A stretch of 64,000 bases of DNA from assembly GCA_007844125.1 (NCBI GenBank), contig CM017558.1:23283415-23347414 (forward strand). Direction: 5' to 3'. A program made the position numbers and the translations under genes. Shown one piece after another: positions 1-13,200 of this stretch (the stretch's first letter is position 1; each line of letters begins with the position of its first letter). The notes under the pieces were generated by a model that had not been told where the DNA came from, did no database searches, and saw nothing but the letters and a program-made list of their open reading frames with translations. The DNA comes from Sinonovacula constricta. Taxonomy: Eukaryota > Mollusca > Bivalvia > Cardiida > Solecurtidae.

Positions 1-105
1 TCACTGTGATGCATTTCAAAAATTGGAAACTGGGGTTTCCTTCACCAATCAATAGCTGAACGTCGCCAAAATGACAGTCATTGTTTTAATGCAATGTAAA
101 ATAGC
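1..105 (+). mobile_element. SINE-A fragment (3' part)
   Basis: The order of short motifs (TTCCTTCACCAAT, then AGCTGAACGTCGCC, then a GCAATGTAA-type end) matches the 3' third of the tRNA-derived SINE that is near full length at 8453 and 60331. The 5' part is missing or left of the window. Confidence 0.5.
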
Positions 106-539
106 AACATCGAAACATCATACATAGATTATAAACCTAAGGATAGCTCTGAGTATCTTTCGGATATGTTTTAAATATAGGCATAAAAGAATTAGATACA
201 CTAGTATTCTGCATTGACAGCTATATCTGACAGTGAATATATGTACTACATAATAGATATCTACATAAATAAAAATGCTTTAGGTCCCCTCGCTAGAAAA
301 GATTTACCATTCATAGACATTTTCTTTGTTTAGACTGTAGTATATTATTTTATTATATACACTATAACCATTAATGTTTGAAGTTTTGATAAAGCAAAAT
401 TATTCTGCTTTTTGTTGTTGTTGTTGTTGTTTTTTGTTTGTTTTTTTTTTGTTTTTTGGTTCACGTGACATGTTAATTATCTATATGTATACATGTTGTA
501 AAGATGATGTACACTATTATATGTATAAATTTTAAATAA

Positions 540-580
540 AATTTCCATTCTGTTCTGTTCTGTTCTGTAATGTATTCTGT
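540..580 (+). repeat. TTCTG pentamer run after AAATAAAATT
   Basis: About four tandem TTCTG units follow an AATAAA-containing stretch. Very similar arrangements recur near 23695-23725 and 26250-26275. This could be the 3' end of a retroposon family or a simple repeat; no coding part is visible. Confidence 0.35.
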
Positions 581-2647
581 AATTTACATGTTGTCACGCC
601 TGTGCCCATCTATAATCTACACATATGTGTACAGCTGATAGACAACGTCGACTGACTGTTTTTCTTCTAATAATTTTCTTTCATACTTGTTTCTTTTATT
701 TCCATTATTCGTATTCGATCAAAGACAATTCGTAATATGAAAAACTAATCGTCTCAATTTATTATATTAAAGATCCATTCTTCAGAAGACACTGTCAAAC
801 AAACAGTTCTATGCTAGTTCTTGCAAGTAGTTTCTAATATATTCAATTAACTTCAAAGAGACCCAACTGTGTTTGAGGTTAATTCACTGAGTTGCTGTGG
901 GGGTCGAACAATCTTATACAAAGAATTTAATTTTTCATCCACGCTATTTAAACGATTTCCTTGACAAAAGTCTGACTTGTGCTACTCGCCTAACGGAAAT
1001 GGAATAATAACCCGTGTAAACAACTAGTTGAGGTCTCGGATTTGAATACTTCACGGTACTTCTGCAATTTTTGGTACGTTTCAGTTTATGACAATATTTA
1101 CCTTCTGCATTGTATATCACAAAAGATTAAATCAAAATCTAGGTAACATAGGAGGATATATTGACACGACCAAGAAGTGAATCAAATCCGTTTCATGTCG
1201 CCATGTGGGCATTTATTTCGCTCCCGTGGATGGTTACAGCGAGGTTAATTTACTGTGTTCCTGTCAGGTCTCTCAGGGTAGGTTGAAGATAAGCTCAGCA
1301 GAAACTGGACTAATAACTTATTACCAGGACTACTTTCAATTAGGATACTCTGATAAATTGCGCTAGATTCAATTATCTAAACAACATAGTGACAGACAAA
1401 AAAAAAAGAATTGTTAATTGGTAAAATTAAGGAGTGTCAACAGTGTGTAAAGATCTTGTGTGAAACTGCGGATATTTTTCTTGTGCTTGAAAAAACAAAA
1501 CAAACAAAAAACTGTTTGACTTTAATAAATGTTGCATGTTTCGGTGTTAATTAAAGGAATAATTAGTTTGCAAAAATCACGGACAATATTATGTGTTTTT
1601 TAGTATATAATGTTTATTGATAGAAATATTATTGCCTTTATCTGTGATTGCCGCGGAATGTTGACAATGTTTGAACTACTTATATCTCCAGGGATATATC
1701 TGATAAAACCATGAAAGCAGTGCAATATAATCACTTGACATTTAAATCGGGAATATGACAATACCGACCTGCAAAACCCCTTAATGATAGCTGGATATAC
1801 GCGACATAAACGTTACTGTATTGGATTAATACGTGCATGATATTGAGCAACTATTTACACCTTTATGTAACGTTTTATTTGCCGAAAGCGAGGAAGCATT
1901 AATACCATCGAACATATAAGTAACATATTAAAATCTAATGGTTTGCAATCTCATGTCTTTCCATAACATGGCTGACAACGTTGATAATCTTTCTAAACGT
2001 TTGTTTACGCTCGGCTATCTACCACACTGAAACAATACTATGCGTACTAATAGAGGGATCCATTAATATCACATACAACCTATTGACAGCCGTGTATCTA
2101 CTTTACCAAACAAGCGCCGCGAGTTCACAAACGTCTTAAGTGAGAGCTTCAGGATATATTTTCTGGGCTCGTGAAACTTGCCATTGTTTTAGCGGCTTGC
2201 AGTTGTGGCTTCAAGACGAAGCCGTTATGGATTTTATTGACCATGTCTTTGTGCTATTAGAACCCTGGAGCTTGCGAGCGGATTTTGTTTGATATCAATT
2301 AGCAGAATAGAATCCGCTTGTACGACTGTGTCATCACAGCGTCGTTCCTTGGTAGTGGCATGTTAGAAGCGAAGTTAAACATTTGTCTTAGGATGGTAAC
2401 AAGTGAACATTGGTTGCTGCACTCATACCTTCAGAACGTAAAGCGATGAAATTATTATTTAAAAGACCAGATCGACACCGTGGTATTCATGGATAAATAT
2501 TAATACGGAAGGCTTGGACATGTTAAAGCATTTTATTGGAAGTCGTACGCTGTCTATTTTAAGACTTGTAAACGACATATCTATTGTGTCTGTTCATGGA
2601 CTCGTGTGACGTATCTGTGAAGTGTTATAGTGACTCTCTCTTTCTAG

Positions 2648-2875
2648 ATGGAAGGAAAAAGTGTTGATGGCCGTGGGGATAAAATGGTTAAGTTCCTCGG
2701 AAAATCTCCCAATTGTGGAACAGATATGTATACTGAAAAGGGTGATGTGAAAAAGCGTCGATCAAAGTTGTTTGAGAAACGGTCCTTCGTAAATAAACGT
2801 TCTGTGGCGAACAGTAAGAAAGCGGAAAGTGTTCGTGCCAGTGCTGCAGCGGGTTCCGGGTCAGCAACACCTGCT
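2648..2875 (+). CDS. Putative exon 1 of the coiled-coil gene
   Basis: 76 codons open from an ATG that directly follows a pyrimidine tract and CTAG, and end at a good donor (GCT|GTAAGT) in phase 0. The peptide is basic, with a KKRRSKLFEKRSF segment and an Ala/Gly/Ser-rich end (ASAAAGSGSATPA). Because an acceptor sits exactly at the ATG, this may be an internal or 5'UTR-joined exon rather than a transcription start. The KRRSKL string recurs in the next candidate exon, which supports kinship. Confidence 0.5.
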
Positions 2876-4264
2876 GTAAGTTGATAAAAATAATAGAAAA
2901 ACGTGACATGACTTAGAAAATGTTGTATTAGATGTATTAAGAATAAATGTGGGGTGGTAGTCGTACTGGTCGTACTAGCAGACGTAGATACGTGAAGTAA
3001 GTTAATGAAATAATTAGAAATGATAGTATTGCCAAGGAGAAATGGTAGTGTCACAACAGAAATGCAAAAGGTCTGAAAGTAGGTATGTTATAGCAGAATT
3101 AATAATGGACGAAATAACACCAACGCAATTATCAGAAACGAGAATGACTGTCAATGGGTATATTGTTGCTGTCAATTTTACAGAAAACGTGTTTCTTATA
3201 ATTGAACAAAGCTAATTTAATGAACAAACTTCAAACTGTGAAAGGAAGAGAAAAAATCGTATAATAAGTGCTACTGATATGAATAATTATTATAATTTGT
3301 AGCCTTATATTTTTAAGCTTTTACCGACTTCTTTGACAATGTTTACTTAAATATGTAATACAAATATAACGATAGAAAATGATAAAGAAACCATATATTT
3401 ACATTTGAAACTAGATCTACATGTTTGCGCCATCACATCATTTAGAATTTTATTTAAATTGTATACGATTCTTTATACACTAGGTAAAATAAAGTTTATT
3501 GTATTCCACGTGGAGTGTTTGATCTAGGTTTAAGAAACTGTTACTCAACTCAATCCGTTTGTTTATGATAAAAATATTCGGCAATAAAATATATATTTAA
3601 TCTAAATTAAGTTACTTTATATGTTTATTATAAATGTATGTATGTATGAAGCTCAAATTAAGCGTCTAAATTTTCCAACAGGACACCAGACATGGCCAAT
3701 TGTTGTTTGTCTGTTGTTATTTTGTTGTTATTGTTGTTGTTGTTGTTGTTGTCGTCGTTGTTGTTAATTTTTATTCTTTCCGTCTATTAACAAACATTTA
3801 ATGGTTGATGATTTTCTAGTCATTTAATTTCTCAGAATGTCTCTTCGCCTTTTTTCACCGTTCTTGGGTAATAAACACGTGCTTGCAATAATCACTGTCC
3901 AGTGTAGGGCGGTTGGGGCTAATTGTTCCATCAATATAATCAGGCGCTCCTTCTATTGACAAAACAATCCTGCGAGTTAGAGGACCAAATTCAGCGTCCT
4001 GAATGGTGAATTGGTCCTGAAGTTAATATCTTCGGTTTCAAGTGCGAGCAATTTAAGCTGTAAAGTTTTTTATTATTGTTTGATGGTGCGTGTTTGTTTT
4101 GAAGTTCTGTATTTTCCGGTCGTAAATGAAATAAGGTAGAGTTGTTGTTTGGTTGGTTTTTTTCAGTTAAGTTTAGAAGAATATCCACACACACACACAC
4201 ACACACACGCACGCGCGCGCACACACACACGCACACGCACACACGCACACGCACACGCACGCAC

Positions 4265-4296
<32 letters not shown>

Positions 4297-7200
4297 TTGA
4301 AGGACACTCGTGGATGAATGGTTGTTTTTTAAGCTGAACTTAAGTATTTCTACTTTTAAGCTTAGGTTGGATGACTTATGGGGAAAAAAGAAACATATCT
4401 GTTTAACAAACCCAAAGTGTTCGTGTATATATATGAACAACAGCATAACATCTCACCCCACAGCTCAGCCCCTCACAGCTTGGGTTCGAGTCTTGTTCAG
4501 GGCGAAGGACTTGAACTGAGGTCTTCCTGCTGACCTGCGGTGCGCCGTTGGTTCTACCCAGAACAAATCACGGTTTGCACAAACACAAGATACAACCTGC
4601 GCTCGGCTTCAAACATTGTCTCAATTTCTGTAAAACCGCGGTTATAAAACAAAGATCTTTTGTAACTTTGCTAACTCGATCCGGAATGAAATACCTAATA
4701 GCATTCGGTCTGCATGCTCAATAAATATCTTCAAAAAAACGTTATCAAAAACATAAGGTTATCATCGCAGGATATGTATTTTTCTATTGCATCTTAAATT
4801 GTGCGACTATCTATGACTGTTAATGTCAATGTGTGTACATGATGTATGTATGTTGTTAATTTTGTTGTAGTAAGCCACATTGAAATAAGTCGTTGTACCA
4901 TCGTTATGATTATATGTGTTTCCTACTTGAAATAAAAATGTACTATTATTACAATGATTCCACCATAATATATGTTAAAATGATCATAACTGGTCGCTTA
5001 ATTTCAAGAAGAAAAAAAAAACGAACAACAGCAGGTGTACAATTCTAAAAATAGTCAGATGGGTTTAATTTACATGCACAAAATGGGAATTTTCTTCGCT
5101 GTGGTATCGCTCAGTACAGTCACATTTATGAACCGTCAGTGAAAAATTGTGGCAAATGGTTGTTACAACTCAATATACTGTGAAGGAAGAATACGAAGGA
5201 AATAAACATTTTATATGATTGACATATCTTCATCTTTCTTGTGAACTGATAGGGGTTGGGTCGAGGGGCGGGGGGATGCATCCCCACCACAAACTAATTA
5301 CAAGAATAAAGTAGTGAAAACACATACATGTAAGCTAACAAATGCTAAGCTTTTAAAAACCCTTTGTCTGTTGACTGCTTAGGTCGACGAAAGGGTCCCT
5401 AACCATGTATGTTTATCCAGTATTTACTACGATAAAGTTGAATGGATCTTGATTCATACCCCCACCTGCAACCCACCCCCCAACACCACCAAAATTCTTT
5501 CTGGATCTGCCCCTGGATAAGCGTCGATTGTTTTAGTAAGACGTTTTTGTCGAACCGACATCACAAGTTGTGAGTATAACAGACTTTGCAGACACGTTAT
5601 TTGAAAAGTTTGAAATTAGAGCAATTTTAAGTTATATTTATACACAGCTTGCTTATGTAATCGTTTAAATAGTTTAAGCTGTATTTTCTTCTTCTTCTTT
5701 AGATATTCAAAATAAATGTAAGGAATTAATTATTATCACAGTCAAGTGTTTAAAACACGCCAATTTTAGTGTTTATAAATAAAAGTGTTTTTGCCACCTA
5801 ATATGCGTTAGATCACCAACGCTAATGGCTAGATCTAAGTATTTAATATTAGAATCATTTTGAACACCAGATATAAACATAAAGTTACAGATCCATGTTT
5901 CTCAATCTCTGTATTTTAGATATCTTCAAATGTAATAAATAGTTCAATAATAAGAAACGCATTTGAAAATGGAATTATTCATTTATTAGGGGTTACCTAC
6001 AATGAAAAGATTTCTCCTTGGAAAATTTAAATATATGAGTAATATCTCATACTCGGTGCTTTTATAGATGCCCTCGTGCATGTTTCTTGTATCTTTCACT
6101 GATCATCATCACTGACCACGTCTGATCATCACTGATCATCATTACTGACCATCTCTGATCATCACTGATCATCATTACTGACCACCTTTGATCATCACTG
6201 ATCATCATCACTGACCACGTCTGATCATCACTGATCATCATTACTGACCACCTCTGACCATCTCTGATCATCATCACTGACCACGTCTGATCATCACTGA
6301 TCATCATTACTGACCATCTCTGATCATCACTGATCATCATCACTGACCACGTCTGATCATCACTGATCACCATTACTGACCATCTCTGATCATCACTGAT
6401 CATCATCACTGACCACCTCTGATCATCACTGATCATTATTATTGACCACCTCTTATCATCACTGATCATCATTACTGACCACCTCTGATCATCTCTGATC
6501 ATCATTACTGACCACCTCTGATCATCTCTGATCATCATTACTGACCACCTCTGATCATCTCTGATCATCATAACTGACCACTTCAGATCATCACTGATCA
6601 TCATTACTGACCACCTCTAATCATCACTGATCATCATTTACTGACCACTTCAGATCATCACTGATCACCATTACTGACCACCTCTAATCATCACTTATCA
6701 TCTTACTGACCACTTCAGATCATCACTGATCATCATTACTGACCACTTCTAATCATCACTGATCATTATTACTGACCCCCTCTGATCATCACTGATCATC
6801 ATTACTAACCACCTCTGATCATCACTGATCATCATTACTGACCACTTCAGATCATCACTTATCATCATTACTGACCACCTCTAATCATCACTGATCATCA
6901 TTACTGACCACCTCTGATCATCACTGATCATCATTACTTACCACCTCTGATCATCACTGATCATCATCACTGACCACCTGTAATCATCACTGATCATCAT
7001 TACTGACCACTTCAGATCATCACTGATCATCATTACTGACCACTTCAGATCATCACTGATCATCATTACTGACCACTTTAGATCATCACTGATCATCATT
7101 ACTGACCACTTCAGATTATCATTGATCATCATTACTGACCACTTCAGATCATCACTGATCATCATTACTGACCACTTCAGATCATCACTGATCATCATTA

Positions 7201-10200
7201 CTGACCACCCCAGATCATCACTGATCATCATTACTGACCACCTCTAATCATCACTGATCATCATTACTGACCACCCCAGATCATCACTGATCATCATTAC
7301 TGACCACCTCTGATCATCACTGATCATCATTACTGACCACCCCAGATCATCAATGATCATCATTACTGACCACCTCAGATCATCACTGATCGTCATCACT
7401 GACCACCTCTGATCACCACTGATCATCATCACCCCAGATCATCACTGATCATCATCACTGACCACCTCTGATCATCACTGATCATCATTACTGACCACCC
7501 CAGATCATCACTGATCATCATTACTGACCACCTCTGATCACCACTGATCATCATTACTGACCACCTCTCATCATCACTGATCATCATTACTGACCTTCTC
7601 TGATCATCACTGATCATCATTACTGACCACCCCAGATCATCACTGATCATCATTACTGGACACCCCAGATCATCACTGATCATCATTACTGACCTTCTCT
7701 GATCACCACTGATCATCATTACTGACCACCTCTCATCATCACTGATCATCATTACTGACCACCTCTGCTCATCATTGATCATCATTACTGACCACCTCTG
7801 CTCATCCCTGATCATCATTACTGACCACATCTGATCATCACTGATCATCATTACTGACCACCTCTGCTCATCCCTGCTCATCATTACTGACCACATCTGA
7901 TCATCACTGATCATCATCACCTCTGATCATCATTGATCATCATCACCGACCACCTCTATTCATCACTTATCATAATGGATTCAGTAGATGTCAATCAAAA
8001 GCCAGTGAACTTGCAAAACAAACGTGGTACGATTGACAATAGTTGCCTCACAACAAATATTTATTTTAGCGACGGGTGGAAATTTTAAAAGATTAAAAAT
8101 AGAAACATATTGTTATTAAGTCATAAGAGAAAAATCCGATGTGAAGTTACAATCGCATTATCGTGTCTGCCGTTTAATCCATATGACAGTAATCATAAGA
8201 AATATTTCAGAGTGCCTGGGATACTCGGGCCGCGAGATGTTATCCTAATCAGCCCTTATCATGTTTCATTTATTAATAAACAATAAAAATATCCTTTGAC
8301 AAATTCTTTCTGAGCAGGTTAAGTGTCGGACCATGTCATAGCGGATACCTGTGGTTGTCGCGGGTTATAGGAATTTAGGGCCTTTGTTACCTTTGTAAGG
8401 ATTAAGCTTATGTCGTAAGATGATCTCACCATATATTGATAGATATCCGTTTGGGGACGCCCGTAGCATAGTGGTATAATCGCCGATTTGTAACTCCTCT
8501 GACTGCTTAGCCTCCCACCGCGTGGGTTCGAGTCCCGTTCGGGGCGAAGGACTTGAAGTGGGAAGGTCTTCCAGCTGACCTGCGGTTCGCCGGTGGTTCT
8601 ACCCAGACATTTGTCAGGAGTCTTCCTTCGCCAAAACAGCTGGACGTCGCTTTAATAATCATAATTGGTCGGTGCGATGTATTTAAACAAATAAAAAAAA
8701 AACAAAAAAAAAAAACAGATCCTTTCCCTGTATGTGTTACCTCAGGCGATATTGTCCCGAGTAGCCATCAGTCAAATGGTGAAGTGTTATCTGTTTATTT
8801 GATGTTTGATTCCTTGAGACTGTTTAGATTTGAATTGAAACTAAACGTCATTCTTAATTATTTTTCATGGTGATACAAAACCAAGGAGAAAATATATACC
8901 CGACTCATTCCGAACATTGATTATTTTGAACACCTCGGCTATTTTCCAGAAACACACATTGGAGGTGATACAGGGTAAAAGCAGAAAAGCAAAGGATGGC
9001 AGCGAAGCCAAAATACCTTGTTAAACACACTGTTTATGGCATGCATATAGCAATATATTGAAAAGAAACAATGACAGAGGGAAAAATGACAGAAAGAGAG
9101 AAAGGGAAAACGATGTATTATATTTATCCTCAGAGATCTATGTACAACCACCACAAAATATATGATATACTGCAATTATTATTTAAAATATACGTCCAAT
9201 ATTTGTTTCATAACGTTAAAACACGATATACGCAGTTAATATGATTCACACTAAAACGTGTGTATGGCTTTGACGGATTTTTTTTAAACTGCACGGACCT
9301 TACAGTACCGATTTATGTATAATAGGCCTGATATGAGCAGAATACTTGCTTTTAACTGTAGAGTCAAACCTGTATATTCAAAGCATTGTTCAAAATAATC
9401 CACTTTAATCATTTGATTATGTTATTACTAACTGACAACAATACTTTCTGCAAATTTGCAGGGAGCGATGTAGGAAGACCGAAACACGTAAAGAGCATCT
9501 CGGTGTAGTAATACTTTATTTCCTGCGTGGCTCTTTTCCGAACGGATACGGAAACAGCCGAAGATGATGCGAATGTAAATACCCAACATATGTACGCTCA
9601 AGCCTTGATTGTGCTACTTAGTATGGTGTATTGATACAATTCATCTGATTACAAGTCAAAATAAAACAATTATAAATTTCAATGTGAGGTTACACTTGAT
9701 AGACTTAGCATTCCTGGAGATATAGAATATCGATGTTATCTGGTGACTTTGATTTGATAAGCTGGACATGTTCCAAATCAATGACTGAGCAAATTAAGTA
9801 CACGTGCACAACCACACCTGCGCGAACAGTAACTCATATACAAAAAGGATATGTGCATGTACACAAACTCGCACACAAGAGTATATTTATATGTAAACAC
9901 AGGAGCACATGTACGCTTTCGTACGCACACACACACACAAACAAATGCACCAAGATGTTGGTTCTACACCTAAAAATATGGTGCAATGGTTTACAATGAC
10001 ATTGTATGTCAATGAAAAACATGTTCAACCTGACAAAACAATAGCAAATTGCCATTATAATTGTAACAAAAACAAATCGAGTTAAATGTTTCTGATAAAT
10101 TGACGTTGTAAATGGTTGTTACTCTTGGCGTAAACTTCAACTTTTAACGAAATTCGTTAAATATTGTCAGTATGAATCAGTTAAGCTGTTAAACATCTTA

Positions 10201-13200
10201 TCTCTTGTCAAAGACTTTACTTGTTGGTGTTGGAAGACTACACCGTAATAAACCGTAATTATCTTGTTTCGTATAGGCGTCTAAGGTGACATATATCATC
10301 TCAATTAATCCTAGATAATTCCCCAGTATTTCCTGCGGAAATATGAAAACTGTGCCTTGATAGTTTCAATAAAAATTAATCTGCTCATTAAAATATAGGT
10401 TACATAGTTGCTAAGAAACAAGGATTTATGTTTTCTGATATAGGAATATGCCATTTACTTTTTACAGATGTATGTATATAATTCATTGTTTGTTGCATGA
10501 TTATGTTGTAAGATTGTAAAATACATTAATGCTTAGAATGTACGAACCACAAAACTGACTTTCTTCAAAGATGAAGTTTAATTATTTCCGATTTAAACCA
10601 TTTTCGTAACCATTTATGTAAACGGACCAGGGGCGGTTCCAGAAAATGTTGGTGGTGGGAGGGGCGGGTATGAATTAAGGCCCATTCAACTTTTATCGCA
10701 GTAAATACTATGTATATATATACACACAGTAAGGGACCCTAACCTCGACCTAGCAGTCAACAGACAAAATTTACTTTATAAGCTTAGTATTTTTAAGCTT
10801 ACATGCCTGTGTTTTCACAATTCTACACTTTTACCTGGTTGGTGGGGGGATGCACCCCCCCCCCCCACCCCCCTGGATCCATCACTGAAACAGACCAATG
10901 TTCATTTTTACGCCAGTTGCAGTAGTTATCATTTTGCTTTTTAAGGGTTTGTTGTTGTTGTTTGTTGTTTTGTTGTTGTTGTTGTCGTTATTGTTGCTGC
11001 TGCTGTTGTTGATGTTTTGGTCAGATCATGCCTCTGATGCTACAAATTTATATTTTTGGAAAAATATTACTTCAGGTAATTCGTCGATAAAATTCATTAG
11101 CTGTTAATTTGAAGACAAAAAAGAAGAAGAAAAAATGGCCTGTTTTATAGGATTTTAACCAGAGACCTCTGGCGTGGCAGTCATGTGCTATAGAAAACCT
11201 CTGTATGTCTTAGTATTATATACATGTAATTGTATAACATATAACGACCTACCCGAATTGTTGTTGTTATTGTTGTTGTTGTTGTTGTTTTTGGGGGGTG
11301 CGGGGTTGGGGCGATCAAGTCGGGCTCTATGAGGGGTCAACCGATATTGGGTTGTTTTGTTGTTGTTGTTATTCTGCATCATGTAATTATTGTTTCAAAT
11401 TTTGTTGTATCAATAACTTTTTTTCTACGGCTGTAAATTGCAAGCGTAGATTATTTCATATCATATCCTGTTTCTGACATGTCACATTGTCTTTATTTAT
11501 ATCGAATATAAAATAAATGTTATTTCCATGTTTTTTCTCGTACTGGGCTCATTTTACAATTATGTTTTATCTGCTTCACTATCAAGCGTGACGTTTACTT
11601 AATTTCATGTTCATTGTTAATTCATGCCTTTGTCACTGTTTACTACAAACATAGCGAGGCCTAATATATTTATGCCGAGTCGCAATTGGACGTGCAACCT
11701 ATTGCTATAAGACGAACAGGTTTGATATAAACATAATTTATTTTCATAATATATAATAAATAATTTATATCGATTCGATGATATACAAAAAAATACTGAA
11801 ACCATAAAAATAACTAGACATAAAACGACTACAATTGACGACTTTGTTTGAATTCTTTCACTTTGACAACCGTCTGTATCTACGTATGACTACCACACTG
11901 TCTTTTATCTGCACCATCATGTTCTTAATGAAACCATTAATTATTCACGCCAAAAGTCTTTGTTGACGTAATCAACACTGATGAGGAGTTCGACAGGTGC
12001 CAGGAATGTTTAGACTGTCCAAGTGTTAAAGGTGATATCCGACAGTTTGGACAAATATTTTCTTTATCTCATGCAATCAAGTAAAACCTTGTTACCTTAA
12101 GAGAAAAGAAGAAATGGTGTTTGTTGGTGCCCTGTTTCCATGTGAAAAGTAAAGCATAGCACCCAATTACGAAACATGTATTTCTTATCCGTGCTACGCT
12201 GCACAGTAAGCTATTTTAAACTAAAACAACAACAACAACAACACACCAACACGTCACCACTTATATTAAAGATCACGTTACATGGACATCTAGATAATCA
12301 GCTCTGACTTCAATATCTCTTTTAGTTGAAATCCCCGTCGTGCCTGTGAGTAGGTCTGATATAATGGACATTTATAGCGATATATTTCACGCTTTGACTT
12401 GTCGATCAAATGCTATAATGGCATAAATAGCTTTTACTTAAAGTATAAGTCTATAATGCACATATTCCGCAGTGCAGATATAAGATGTTGTTACACGCAT
12501 GAAATACAGGAAAACTGTCAGACACCACCTTTAATTCGATACCTGCCACATTTGCTTGTAAGGCATCTTTAATATTATATTAAGGCAGCAGATATTGCGG
12601 ATTATGAATAGCAGCGGATACTGCGTAGTGTGATCAGGCAGTTTCCGACAGATGCTGGCTGTTCTCAATCTTTCCGGATATGCAGGGTGCAGGGTCATTT
12701 TAGGATATGCATATTAAGCAAAATCTCTTCTACAAAGTTTAATAGTTGATTGTAATAATAGTTTATAAAATATCCTGTTGTCAGTGTTAACTCCCGATAC
12801 AGCTGCTTGCTGTTAGTTGTCTCACTTTGGTCGGATATTTTTATTTACACTCTTTGTGAGAAAAACCTTCAGGAAGTGCGAGGTTGGAGCGCTCCACAAA
12901 CCAGGTTTAAGCACCCCAGTCGGTCTTTTTGCCGACTGACCGTTCCAAGACAGTAACTGTTGGTTTTCCTTTTTGTGTGTTATGTCTCGTCTCTGTGTGT
13001 TTTGTTACTTTTACATTTACTCTTTATGCCTTTGTCTAGAAGTAATTCAGATTTAAAAATCTGTGTTAACTCTTATAGGACTTTTTCATATTTTCCTATT
13101 ACTTAAACTTTTACTTAAATTAAATAAATTAATTAATTATTAAATAAATTAATTGCGTTTCTATTGTTTGTGGCAATTTATGCATGGATGTTGGTACTGC

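Larger units (their letters stand above)
1..2647. other. Upstream flank of the coiled-coil gene, no supported gene
   Basis: AT-rich sequence with no coding stretch I can support. It holds a SINE 3' fragment at the left edge, a short TTG/TTTG microsatellite near 410-450 and a TTCTG run near 551-570 following an AATAAA-like stretch. The last bases before 2648 form a strong pyrimidine tract ending in CTAG directly before an ATG, so the next exon may begin by splicing. The true promoter could therefore lie anywhere in this stretch or left of the window. Confidence 0.5.

Noticed and set aside
6062..7920. Several long minus-strand open frames encoding an 11-residue repeat
   Set aside because: They are the 33-bp minisatellite read in a stop-free frame; no splice sites, start context or non-repeat sequence supports a protein.
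6095..7975. CRISPR array
   Set aside because: Units are contiguous and lack unique spacers; the context is a eukaryotic intron. The same applies to the 42-, 70- and 75-bp arrays.
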